Shown here in pieces: positions 48,906-58,585 of a stretch of DNA of 64,000 nucleotides (position 1 is the first letter of the stretch; each line of letters begins with the position of its first letter). Origin of the DNA: Ianthella basta (Eukaryota > Porifera > Demospongiae > Verongiida > Ianthellidae); contig OZ025882.1 in the NCBI GenBank assembly GCA_964019415.1, positions 4,567,427 to 4,631,426 of the forward strand, in the 5' to 3' direction. The translations under genes and the position numbers were made by a program. Below the pieces are notes generated by a model. It was not told the DNA's origin and ran no database searches. It saw only the letters and a program-made list of their open reading frames with translations.

Positions 48906-48981
48906 ATAGTAACAATTATGTAACTCAGATGCTGAGTTTCATATGCTGTTTGATATGTACACCTCATCTCACACTGTGTAG

Positions 48982-49054
48982 GGAGAAGCAGGTGCTCAGT
49001 CCCATCAAGTTGGCAGTATTTCTGTACCAGGAGTAACAGTCAAGGATGACGATG
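48982..49054 (+). CDS. Exon a of a putative five-exon gene
   Basis: Acceptor TGTAG before GGAGAAGCAGG, open in phase 0 as GEAGAQSHQVGSISVPGVTV then KDDD, donor GATG/GTATGA leaving phase 1. The next exon begins in the matching phase. No known domain. Confidence 0.4.
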
Positions 49055-49181
49055 GTATGAGAATACCAGGTACCTGATGCTGAGGAAATGACATCATTGC
49101 TTGCTGCTTGAATATGTTTCCAATTAGATCTGTGTAGCATCACTTGAATAGGTATGATGAATCTGAAAGGAAACTAGACAT

Positions 49182-49440
49182 GATAAAAATTTTCTACAAA
49201 AATAGCAAAGATGTAGGGATGGTATAAGAAGGACAAAAAACAAGTAGAGGTTCTTACACAGTGGAGCATTAACCATGGTCCCTGCAAGCAAGAATGTCGC
49301 ACTGTATAGTCCTACACCCTTGAATTTAGGGACAATGGTTAATGCTCCACTGTGTAACAGCCTTTACTTGTTTCTGTCCTTTTAATGCCATCCAATTGTC
49401 CTTGCTATATATTTTTGTAGAAAATTTATATTATGTCTGT
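49182..49440. mobile_element. MITE family M, copy 3
   Basis: Palindrome with aaagatgtagggatggtata, ttacacagtggagcattaac and its inverse, closing with tttgtagaaaattta. It lies directly 3' of the conserved reading frame at 49495-49788 (minus), the same order as at 63.4-64.0 kb. Confidence 0.85.
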
Positions 49441-49494
49441 TTAAGTTTCTGCACTTGTTGTGAAGCATGAGCTTAGATCCATGATATAGCTACT

Positions 49495-49788
49495 TTAACT
49501 TCCTGGTGTAGCTCCTGATAGAATTAGCTGCAATTTACATTTGAGAAATTGTATTGACATTGTAAATAATTCATTCCACAAGCTAAATGCTACGCTTAGT
49601 CGTAGAGCAAGGCGATGAATTCCACCGTGGTGCAAAACAACAGCAGAAGGAGCCTCCAGAAGCTGTACACAGCTGTTCGCAATAGCACCAGTCATGCCGG
49701 TTTCATTCGATTGAATTACATAATCTGAAAATGGAGTCCGCCCTTGTGTGCCTATTAGCACCTCTATATGAGGGTGCCCCGTGTGCAT
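49495..49788 (-). CDS. Conserved repeat-borne reading frame, copy A
   Basis: From the in-frame ATG at 49788 about 97 residues. The run GRTPFSDYVIQSNETG, then GAIANSCVQLLEAPSAVVLH, then LWNELFTMSIQFLKCKLQL is repeated with substitutions at 63429-63707. DNA identity between the copies is also high, so this is a dispersed repeat with a shared frame. I do not recognise a domain. It may be the 5' part of a lost transposon gene or a co-amplified host exon. The true start is uncertain because the frame stays open further upstream. Confidence 0.45.
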   Translation of the reverse strand: MHTGHPHIEVLIGTQGRTPFSDYVIQSNETGMTGAIANSCVQLLEAPSAVVLHHGGIHRLALRLSVAFSLWNELFTMSIQFLKCKLQLILSGATPGS

Positions 49789-50501
49789 GGCGCCTGCCGG
49801 CTTGGCTGGCGCCAGGTCTATCTTCTTCTCCCACCTTAAATTATCATTGTTAGTCGACACCTGCACTGATTACCAAGTGTCGTGCATATGTCCTGGGGAA
49901 TTCTCCACACTCTGCCCAGCCTGCCCAAGCCTCCCCAGTTGAGTCAACCTTACTTATGGCCATAAATATTATACTACCGTGTTGTCTGATATAAACATGT
50001 AGTAGCTATATGTTGCAGATATTGCCTTCAGCACATTGAAGTAATATGCGCAATAATGTGCTTGGTACCTCAGGTACTGTACATTGATATATGTAGAAGT
50101 TGTTGACAGAAAAAGTGCATTAACCTGAGACAGTTTAGTATACTTGTCAGATTTGTCTTATTGTATATAAGTTAAGTGGTCACATGCAGTATCTATGCCT
50201 TTGCACACTAGCTGGAGATGGGATAGGAACATGAATATCACTTTATTTACGAATTCACCAAGCTTTCTGCTAAGGAAGTTCCTCACCATGGCCCAGGAGG
50301 AAAACTCATTCTAAGTTTGCATGCAGTGCATGTGTACAATTACAATGGATTGTTGTACCACTGCATGGTTGGTATGTATATAACTAGGCATACGCTAAGT
50401 GCATAAGAATTGCCTCGCAGCATTAATAGTATGTGGCCAGTAGACAAGTGTAATGTGATGTTACAGACTGGAGCTTTCTTAGTAGCCAAGGGCCTTGTTT
50501 G

Positions 50502-50732
50502 TTACTGCCAAAGCTCCTCAAGCCTGGAATGCCGCTGCTCATCCGTCGCTGAGGCCAGTAGCCTTGCGCCATTCTGCTGCATTCGCTTCTGGTCTGGCCT
50601 CTTTGTGCCCCGCTGTCTCCATGTCAAGTCATGCGCACCGTCTTGCAGCGTGGCCCCTCGGTGTGCTGGACGCAGCCGCGTTGTTGCCATTCCTATCTGC
50701 TCTCCTTCTGTGTCCATCTTCCGCGGGAGCAT
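50502..50732 (-). CDS. Hypothetical basic protein N-terminus in CpG-rich patch
   Basis: Opens MLPRKMDTEGEQIGMATTRL and runs 76 residues, rich in Arg and Gln. The patch 50490-50770 is richer in CpG than its surroundings, as a promoter/first exon or a transposon N-terminus would be. No homology is recognised, and the opposite strand is also open, so this is weak. Confidence 0.25.
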   Translation of the reverse strand: MLPRKMDTEGEQIGMATTRLRPAHRGATLQDGAHDLTWRQRGTKRPDQKRMQQNGARLLASATDEQRHSRLEELWQ

Positions 50733-50930
50733 GTCGGCAAAGATGACCGGCCGAACAGGAGCAGAAGCACCCCCCTTAAAGACAAGCCATCACGTGACGG
50801 AGTCACATGCGCAGTCACGTGTCGTACGATACATATATCGGAGACCGTAATTTGGGAAATAAATGCGCTGTTAAAATAATGCGAATCAGCCCAAGTTGAG
50901 TCACTGAAATACTAATGCTTGCTTCGGTGT

Positions 50931-50988
50931 ATTTTAGACGCACTCGCCCTCGGGCGCTTCGCGCCCTCAGGTCTTGTGCGTCTAAAAT
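50931..50988. repeat. GC-rich hairpin with 13-bp arms
   Basis: attttagacgcac at 50931-50943 and its exact inverse at 50976-50988. The loop itself is GC-rich and partly palindromic (gggcgcttcgcgccc). Confidence 0.75.
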
Positions 50989-51311
50989 CCATATACACCT
51001 CAGTGCCATGGTATAACTAATACATATATTGCCAAAGCTCAAATAGACAGTGATCAATGGCCTCGCTTCGCTTGATTACACTCGCCGCTCGGCAATTATG
51101 TTATGCTGTTTACTGAACTACCCTTGCTCTTCAATCTGAGGTTGACTGGAATGGCAGCACTTTTGAGTAATGCCTGTTTTTTTAATATTATGACATATAT
51201 TAATAATTGCAAAACACGTTTTGACCAAGGGTATAATTTGTAACCTAATCATGTTGTTTTGTGGTTGCTTGATAACTCAGCAATTAATGCCAATGTTGCC
51301 CTGTATCACAG

Positions 51312-51439
51312 AAATGAAAGAGGAAGGCAAAGATGATGGCTTTGCATCTCAGCTGACTACTTCAGAGCACCACGAAGCTAAGCAGAAGTCAAAGCCTGCT
51401 GCACAGATGCCGGCAGTACCAAAATTCAGAATCATAAAG
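51312..51439 (+). CDS. Exon b of the putative five-exon gene
   Basis: Acceptor CACAG, donor AAAG/GTAAAT. With one base from exon a it reads EMKEEGKDDGFASQLTTSEH and ends PAVPKFRIIK in phase 0. Acidic then basic, with no known domain. Confidence 0.45.
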
Positions 51440-51896
51440 GTAAATCAGTCTCACCCCAATCCTTCTTATGTATGCAATTGTTGTCATTTTCTCCCATTTA
51501 TCCCAGTCTTCAGTTTGCAATGAACATCAAAACACTGTTTACTTGGTTTTGATGTCTAGCTCAGTACAAATGGCTGCAAAAAATCCAAAATTTTGCAGGC
51601 ACACCTGGTACATTGTGCGTCATCCTATATAATATTATGATCTGTAGTGTACTAGCTGTTTTTGGTTGAAGCACTAGCTGGGCCATCCTCTTGACTGGTT
51701 GCCCAATCACTTGCCCAGAACCCCACACCTAGCTATTGCTTATACACATATATTAGCATTCCTTTCATATACGTAGCAATAATAAGAACTTTGGATTTCT
51801 GTTTGAAATGGTTGTGCAGGCTAGTAATAGCAGACATTTTCATAACTTTAATATTGGCAGTGTAGTCTTTCGTACATTACCTAATACATTGAAACT

Positions 51897-52468
51897 ATAT
51901 ATATGATGATGATGCCCTTGTTGCTCATCGGATGAATGTCAAGCCTGGCGGAAAAGCACCTGTAATGAGACCTTCTTCGTTGTACACAATCAATGGGGCT
52001 CCTCAGACAATGACTCTTTCGGATGGTCGCCCCAAAGGCTTGCGAATGGTGCTAGAGGAGAGGGGAGTGAATACACACAAACTTGTGAAGGAGCAAATGA
52101 TAGAAATTTTGGCATCACATGACGATTTTCGTAATGAAAAGAACAAAGTTGAAAGACTGTTAGTCCGCTTTAACTACCGGGCTATGTTCATTCCCAAATT
52201 TCACCCTGAGCTTAACCCCATAGAACGGGTGTGGGGTAGGGCTAAAGTCTATGCCCGGAACCACTGCAACTACTCTTTTGTGGGCTTGCAGAACACAGTG
52301 ACACCAGTATTGGAAAGTGTTTCACTTGATGCCATACGCAAGTATTTCCGGAAATCAAGGGACTACATTCATGCATACAGAGAAGGAATTAGTGGATATC
52401 AGGCAAATGAAGCTGTAAAGAAGTACAAGTCCCATAGGAAAGTGCCAGAGCAAGAAAGTTTTCCATGA
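51897..52468 (+). pseudogene. IS630/Tc1-like transposase, C-terminal half (inverted)
   Basis: Open from 51893 (ATG at 51932). DDDALVAHRMNVKPGGK begins exactly where the N-terminal half on the other strand (53086-54324) stops making family sense. The signature FHPELNPIERVWGRAKVYAR carries the third catalytic Glu of the PELNPIE-x-x-W type. The rest is basic and helical and ends at TGA 52468. Alone it cannot be a working transposase: the first two acidic residues are on the other fragment. The best reading is an internal inversion of the element. Confidence 0.8.
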
Positions 52469-53040
52469 GCACCTCATTTATATGTTACTGTGCATGACTT
52501 TTGCTTGTACTGAATTTATATGCTATTTTTTAAGACTTTGTATAGTTCCCATTAAAATTCTTGTATCTCTGGATGTAAATTACTTAGAAATGTTTCCTTC
52601 TGTGATAATTTAAATATTAGTACATACTCCAATACCTGTGAGTTTCATGCCATTTCGCCAAGCACATGCATGGAAATAGGTCACTTAATCAACCCACAAA
52701 TGCGCATAATTAGCCAAATGAAAACCCTCTTACTGTAAAGTAGGAATATTGCAGAAAAATAAACTGTTGTGAAATATTTCCTTTTACATTGTATATTACA
52801 ATACAATTATCAGATTCACTCCAACTGCTTCCCTATTGGCAGAATAGGTCCAAAAGAATGCTTATTTTCACAAAAATGCGCATAATTAGCAGGTGTTTAT
52901 GCAGCATACCGTTACCATGACAACATAAATTCAAAATCTCTGGTCTATTGGACTGTACTGAATAACTTAGTTAATACTCTCTTACTATTGCTGCACACTA
53001 TTTTGAATGGGACCCTTTTGCATCCTACAATGTGTTTCAG

Positions 53041-54324
53041 TCATTCTGGCCATTCTTGCATGAAGGCACTATATGTCATGTGAATTTTGGCCTGGTCAAA
53101 TACAAAGATAACATCATAAGTTTCTGGTGGGTACTTAAAGGCTGCAATCTGTGCAGCTTTGGCGACTTGAAGACAGAAGTTGTCTGCAGTGAAGTACCCT
53201 TCATGCTCCTCACCAATATGCATAACCTCCCTGGCATAGATTGGTACATCTTGTCCAAGTTCATCCCTTCTGGCTATCTCAGACTGTGAGAGTCTGAGGT
53301 AACCATTGAATTCATCAATAAAATCTGTGACCATTATCCCCCTGCCCTGATCCTTGGGGCGTAGTGGCCCAGAACCTTTCTCATGCCAAGCGTAGACCCT
53401 CCCTTCATTTGAGTGGAACACCGTCTCATCATGAAAGATTAGCACAACATGCTTGTCAGCACTGGAGTTGCCCAATGCGTATGGATGAATTCCATCTGAG
53501 CAGGTTGGAGGTGGCTTGTGGGTTGCTTCCAGAGTACACAGAACATCCATGAATTTGACGCGATCTGCTTTGACGTCGGAGCGCTCATGACCATCAACGA
53601 AACCTTTAGATATTTGGGAATATTGAAAGCCAGCCTTCTTCATCAACTTCCAAGCTGTCACTGATCCAATTTTACTCTGTGATGGTTGGGAATTTTGGAT
53701 GGAAGGCAAGAGATGGCTATTTATCCAATTTTTAAATTTTGCAACTGTGAGGTCTGAGTTTCTTTTCGCAGTCTCGGCCCTCAACCATTTGGTAGCCTTA
53801 GAAAGGACCTTTTCGTCATTAAGCAAGATGTTGCGCTTCCATGTTCCTCGCTCTTCGGGTACAATATCTCCACTGCTCACATAGAAGTCAGAGTGCCATC
53901 GCCTAAGCGACCGTTCAGAGGAAGGGACATATTTTGCTGCCACCTCTGCAGCCCTAGACCTACTCATATCAGCCTCACGCATGAGAACCTCAACGAGGAG
54001 AATTCCTTGAACATGCATAGCTTCAGCCATCTGATCTGAACTCCATTCCCTCAGTATTGATTGAGCTTCCTCGTAGGTGAATGCATACTCTTCATCTTCG
54101 GACTGCTCGTCACTGCTGTCATTTTCCATGCTACCTTCACTTATTGCTGTTGCTACCTCTCCTGTAGAAGTCTCAGCAGGTTGCATACTAGCTTCTGTGC
54201 CATGAAGCTGTGTCTCAGATGGCAATGGCGACTCTTCGCTTGTAGAAACTCTTTTGCTACGAACTTTTTCCATTCTTTCTCGCATTCGCTTCCGTGAAGA
54301 CCACCTGTTACGCGTTTCAGACAT
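53041..54324 (-). pseudogene. IS630/Tc1-like transposase, N-terminal half
   Basis: A 427-residue frame from the ATG at 54324. A basic, Ser/Glu-rich start is followed by DNA-binding helices (TAWKLMKKAGFQYSQISKGF), then the catalytic motifs VLIFHDETVFHSNEG (first Asp) and VIFVFDQAKIH (second Asp). After FDQAKIH the frame runs into unrelated sequence (MTYSAFMQEWPE and stop) that is the element's own terminal repeat read backwards. The missing third Glu motif is on the plus strand at 51.9-52.5 kb. The frame has no other break, so the damage is recent or there has been little drift. Confidence 0.85.
53047..53077 (+). repeat. Terminal repeat of the inverted transposon (right end of C-half segment)
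   Basis: tggccattcttgcatgaagg then cactatatgtc matches 54655-54685 at 29 of 31 positions, in direct orientation. Before the proposed inversion these would have been terminal inverted repeats. Confidence 0.75.
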
Positions 54325-54654
54325 GATTTGATCGAAATTCGCTCCGTACAGGGCTAGATAATCGCTCGAGACCGGCGGAGTTCATTTTATAGAACGTCGA
54401 ACAAAATGGCCGCCACCCGCGAAACCGGAAATAATGCGGAACTTTGCGGTCAAGTTTACGGTGTCGCAATTCTGCGGTCGCATTACGTCATCATAATACA
54501 CTAATCTGATTGGCTGGAAACGGTATCTGAGCCAGGAAGCCGGCTACATCATTTTTGACTTCAGATTCGGACTCTACGCATCCGAAAACCTCTAAGTGAA
54601 TGTTTACACAGTCTTGGTGACGTCACTAACCACGATACAAGGAGAAAAGGAAGT

Positions 54655-54685
54655 TGGCCATTCTTGCGTGAACGCACTATATGTC
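54655..54685 (+). repeat. Terminal repeat of the inverted transposon (outer 5' end)
   Basis: Mate of 53047-53077. It lies about 330 bp upstream of the transposase ATG at 54324, a normal leader length for such an element. Confidence 0.75.
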
Positions 54686-54834
54686 TGTGACCTGCCCAAA
54701 GAATCCAGCTAGCAAAATATTTGCATTTATAGTGTGTTGGAGCTACTGTATGTACTTCTTATGCATATCCTTTTCTTCTTGTAGCACCTTTTCTTATGCA
54801 TCCTAAATTTGTTGTACATATTGTTGACCCGTAG

Positions 54835-54954
54835 GTAACTCGGAATAGGAAAAGGGGCACTCAGTCACTACCAGCATTAAGCAAAAGATCTGTGAAGAAG
54901 AAGAGATATCTAGCGAATAAGAAGAAACGAGAGTTAGAGGACCAACAACATGAG
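54835..54954 (+). CDS. Exon c of the putative five-exon gene
   Basis: Acceptor CCCGTAG, donor GAG/GTACTC, phase 0 to 0. Very basic: VTRNRKRGTQSLPALSKRSV, then KKKRYLANKKKRELEDQQHE. It could be a nuclear localisation or nucleic-acid-binding stretch (inference). Confidence 0.5.
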
Positions 54955-55072
54955 GTACTCGCTGTCCTGTGACTCACTAGCATTCAATTTCAAGATAATA
55001 CATAGTTCGCGTATAATCAGGCAGGTATGGGGATGTGTATACTATGATCATTTTATTGCTCCACATGCATAG

Positions 55073-55225
55073 GATGACGAGTCCTTTGTAGAAGAAAATG
55101 TATCCTCCTCAAATGGCAATGTTGAGATGGATAGCGATCACAATGGACACAGTGCAATGGAAGGGAGGTCACGTGCCACAGCAGTCTCTTCTGAACCTCA
55201 GGACAATGGAAAGCAAAGGTCACAG
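55073..55225 (+). CDS. Exon d of the putative five-exon gene
   Basis: Acceptor GCATAG, donor CAG/GTATAG, phase 0 to 0. Acidic, Ser/Asn-rich: DDESFVEENVSSSNGNVEMD, ending EPQDNGKQRSQ. Low complexity, probably disordered. Confidence 0.5.
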
Positions 55226-55287
55226 GTATAGTAAATGAAATGAAATTGTTTGTTGACTTCATGATATTAAGGTCTATTTTAAGGTAA

Positions 55288-55334
55288 GATCTTTGTATGG
55301 GGCCTGGGCTTGGCCCAGGCCCCATACAAAGATC
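55288..55334. repeat. Perfect 21-bp inverted repeat, 5-bp loop
   Basis: gatctttgtatggggcctgg plus g, and its exact inverse after cttgg. A transcript would form a very stable hairpin; it could be a tiny MITE or an RNA hairpin. Confidence 0.85.
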
Positions 55335-56170
55335 CCTCAGAGTTATGTGCTGCCCTTCATGGCTAGCACAATCCAGGCTTAGCCTGGCTTTTTACTTCAT
55401 TTGTCTGTCAACCAGACACATCAGTCAAGACAGAGTGTAGCTAAATTTGCCAAAATGCACTTGGAGCTATTGACATTCACCATACACTTGCCTGCTTGCT
55501 TTGCTTTACTTTGTGCTCTTTGTTCTAACTTGTTCTTAGTTAGGCTTCTTGCACTTAAATTTAAGGTAGCAGGGAAGGCTAAACAAACGAAAGCAAACCT
55601 ACACCATATTTGGTACAGATGTCGATATAGACATCTGACATGCACATCCAAGACTGGAGCAATTCTCTGCTTCCCTGCTTTGAGTTATTGGATGCTGAAA
55701 AAGTGTTCCATTAAAGCTGAAGGTAAATAATTATTGAGACTTATTGATGACAAAAAACTGGTATTTTCAACCCTTCTTGGCTACCTTCTGTACTCCATGC
55801 TCGATTATGAAACTGCTGAAGTGGATCTATTTGTCTCCAGCACCGGAGGTACCTTCTAATTGAATCTCCAGGCTGATTTTTGTGGTAGATGTGTATTGAG
55901 AAACTGCCACCCAAATCAACTGTTGTAGATGCTGAAGCTAAGCCATTTCAGTTTTAAACAACTGTAGTCTGTTGATAGGAGTGCCTACAGTGATGGGCCA
56001 TGCTCCACAAGCAAAGACAGCCAATGGATCTGGTCTAAGATTACACCACCATTGTTATGCCTCACTGATTTTCTAAGATGGGTCCTATTGTCATGTTTCT
56101 CAGCCAAAATAAAGCTCCTTTGGACACTGGTTCCCTTGTTTTGGCACCACTGAACACCTATATATAAGGC
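55335..56170. other. unassigned spacer
   Basis: An open stretch at 55415-55565 after a plausible acceptor is hydrophobic and has only a weak donor; I do not accept it as an exon. Nothing else is recognised. Confidence 0.35.
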
Positions 56171-56176
56171 ATTCTA

Positions 56177-56900
56177 TTGCCACCCAGCACTCAATACACA
56201 TTGGGAAAGTGGGAAATGAAAATGAATTTGGAGAAGACGGAGGTAATGAAGGTGGGAAAGGAGAGTGGACATTGCTGTGTGGAAGTTGGGGACAGGAACT
56301 GGGAGTCAGTGGAAGTAGTGAAGTATTTGGGAGTGATGATAAGTGGAGATGGAAGAATGGAAGAGGAAATTAGGAGTAGGATTGAGAAGGCGGCAAGAGT
56401 GATAGGGGTGTTGAATGAACCGGTGTGGAAGAGGAAGGAGTTGAGTAGGAGGACAAAGTTGAGAGTATATAATGCCATTGTAGTACCCACACTGATGTAT
56501 GGAAGTGAAACGTGGGTACTAAACAAACAACAAGAGCCGTCAGTCCAGGCAACAGAAATGCGTGTGTTAAGGCGAATTGTAGAGAAGAGAAGGGTTGACA
56601 GGGTGAGAAATGTGGAGATTAGGTAGGAGTTACAACAAGAAGGGGTGCTTGAGAAAGTGAAAAAGAGCCAAAGGAGATGGAGAGAAGCATTGGATGAGAT
56701 GGGTCCAGACAGGCTAGTAAAGAGAGTATACCAAGCTGAAATGGAAGGAAGAAGAGGAAGAGGGTGGCCAAGGAAAAGATGGAATGATAATTTTAGGCAA
56801 TGACATGTTTATGATATTATAGGTATAAAACTATTATGTAAGAACAACCTCCTGCATAGGAGATACTGTTCAGTGACTGATTGATTGATTGATTGATTGA
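56177..56900 (+). pseudogene. 5'-truncated LINE, C-terminal end plus ATTG tail
   Basis: Plus-strand frame with post-RT signatures: MKMNLEKTEVMKVGK, VKYLGVMISGDGRMEEEIRS, NAIVVPTLMYGSETW and QATEMRVLRRI. A TAG at 56624-56626 breaks the frame, which then continues unchanged (ELQQEGVLEKVKKSQRRWRE) to TGA at 56801-56803. An ATTG tandem tail at 56879-56899 marks the 3' end, as in LINEs with microsatellite tails. The 5' part with endonuclease and RT core is missing, the usual result of abortive reverse transcription. Confidence 0.85.
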
Positions 56901-57422
56901 CTATTGCCACCTGCACACACATGAACCGAACAGTGGCCATCTTGTTAAGAGGGGACACTTTGAAGTCAAGGTGTGAAAATCAATCCATTTGCCATAATGT
57001 TGATGTTCACACCAAAATTGCTTGCCATGGATTTCAAGCACCATTGGAGTCTTCTGGTGGCCTCTCTGGAGCAGTGGAGTAGAAGAATGCACATCTTTAG
57101 GGGCTGCTCCAGGCAGCCTTTATATTGTTTTCAAATTGACATTTTGTCGTATGGCTTCATGTTACGAGTATGTATATAATATATAATACGTGAAGCTACG
57201 GTTGTACCCTAATGCTTACATTTATTTTCAATGTATTGGGCATAGTATTGGATTAAGGGAATTTATATTGTGCGCCATTTTATTCAGTTGGAAGTGGACT
57301 GTGTGCGAGACCAAGGGACTTTGAAAACCGGCTTCTAAATGTCTTCTTAGCGAACTTTGGACATTCTCTTTTGGATTAGATTGGAAATCTTATTTAAACT
57401 GGGAAGATCTTTAGCCTAAAGG
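56901..57422. other. spacer with dispersed-repeat end
   Basis: The run at about 57099-57165 (ttaggggctgctccaggcag ... tatggcttcatgttacg) resembles 62961-63031, so both belong to one dispersed repeat. No gene seen. Confidence 0.4.
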
Positions 57423-58000
57423 CTACTTCTCAAGGCACCCAGACACAAAGAAAAAGAAAACAAGGACAAGACAATAAACAATGAATAAGGGAGGTAACAA
57501 GCAGAGCATCACCTTCGTTTTGGCTACATTCAGTTGCAGGCCACTATCCAAAAGCCATTTGTTGGCAGAGTCAAGTGCGTGGTTCAGTGCAGCTGTGATG
57601 TCAGCAGTAGTGTGAGCAGCTACAAATAGAGAGGTGTCATCTGCAAATAGCACTGTAACAACTCCTTGGAGGCATGATGGTAGGTTATTTACAAACAATG
57701 CAAATGGGAGGGGACCAAGGACAGATCCCTGTGGGACACCAGAGGTAGCAATAAGGTCATCCGAGTGCTCTGAGTTGATGGCAGTGCACTGATATCTATC
57801 AGCCAACTAGGAGTTGAACCACTGACAAGTAGGTCAAGGCCAAGTTCAGTGAGGCGTGAGAGCAGCAAAAAAAGATTGACAGTGGCGAATGCCTTGGAGA
57901 CGTCTAAAAAAACTGCTCCAACAAGCTGTCCCTGACCTTGGTGAATGGGCAAAAAGACAGCTTCGAGGCTTGTAAGTGTCATTATAATCACTGATGAAGG
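57423..58000 (-). pseudogene. Non-LTR reverse transcriptase fragment
   Basis: Minus-strand pieces in two frames give LVGAVFLDVSKAFATVN, then SGVPQGSVLGPLPFALFVNN, VLFADDTSLFVAAH and NKWLLDSGLQLNVAKTKVML. These are RT motifs from the first Asp through FADD to the thumb-side KT block, as in CR1/Jockey-like LINEs. A frameshift near 57800 and missing ends show it is dead. Confidence 0.85.
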
Positions 58001-58024
58001 CAGCCGTAGTGCTGCCGAAACGTC
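57987..58024 (+). ncRNA. Best hammerhead-like motif (type I layout)
   Basis: ATCA, CTGATGA, extra A, GGCAG-loop-CTGCC (5-bp stem II), GAAACGTC, TGAT. The outer ATCA/TGAT can pair as stem I, and ACGT is self-complementary for a dimeric stem III. It sits beside, and antisense to, the RT fragment. One base (the extra A) departs from the textbook core; activity is not shown. Confidence 0.5.
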
Positions 58025-58585
58025 TGATACCTGATCCCCTTTGGCTAGTGTCTTTTAGAAATATCAACATGAATCTGCCTAGCCACTCAGGCCTTTACAG
58101 CAATGACCTTGCCCGCCTCGGAAGACTTCACTTTGCCGCCTGGAACACATGACAGGAGTAAGGTAGAAACTGGTGAGCGCCGTGATATCTACATGCTAAC
58201 ATTTCTCAATTGTCTGTAGCATTGATAAGCTTAGTGTACACAAGGCAACCACATTTGTCACTTTTGCAGCATTGCAGACTAGATAGCCAAGCCACACCTT
58301 GAAATCACACACTAACATGCCATAGCAGGCACTCTTGGAAGCCTTTATGCATACTACTGAAGTTAGCACCAGGAACTACTTCTATAACACAGAGTGAAGT
58401 AGTTTCGAAGATCTACAACTGGAGCGGTCGCCCACGGGAGATAGATGTTTGCTTCGCTGAGTCTCCAGTCCAATCAGTTGTGGTTTTCACACCTCATTTC
58501 ACACCAATTGGTGTATCCTATGGCTTCACCAGCTATCTGTTAGCTTCTACACGAATAGTAGCTACGACTGTCACAGTGGTGCACG

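Noticed and set aside
50410-50850. 146-codon plus-strand frame opposite the CpG-rich patch
   Set aside because: It has no ATG start, an unbiased composition and no recognisable motif. The minus strand is slightly more gene-like and is listed with low confidence instead.
57423-58070. Possible Penelope-like element because of the hammerhead-like motif
   Set aside because: The RT motifs (SGVPQGSVLGP, FADDT) are of the non-LTR CR1/Jockey type and on the opposite strand to the motif; no GIY-YIG endonuclease was seen.
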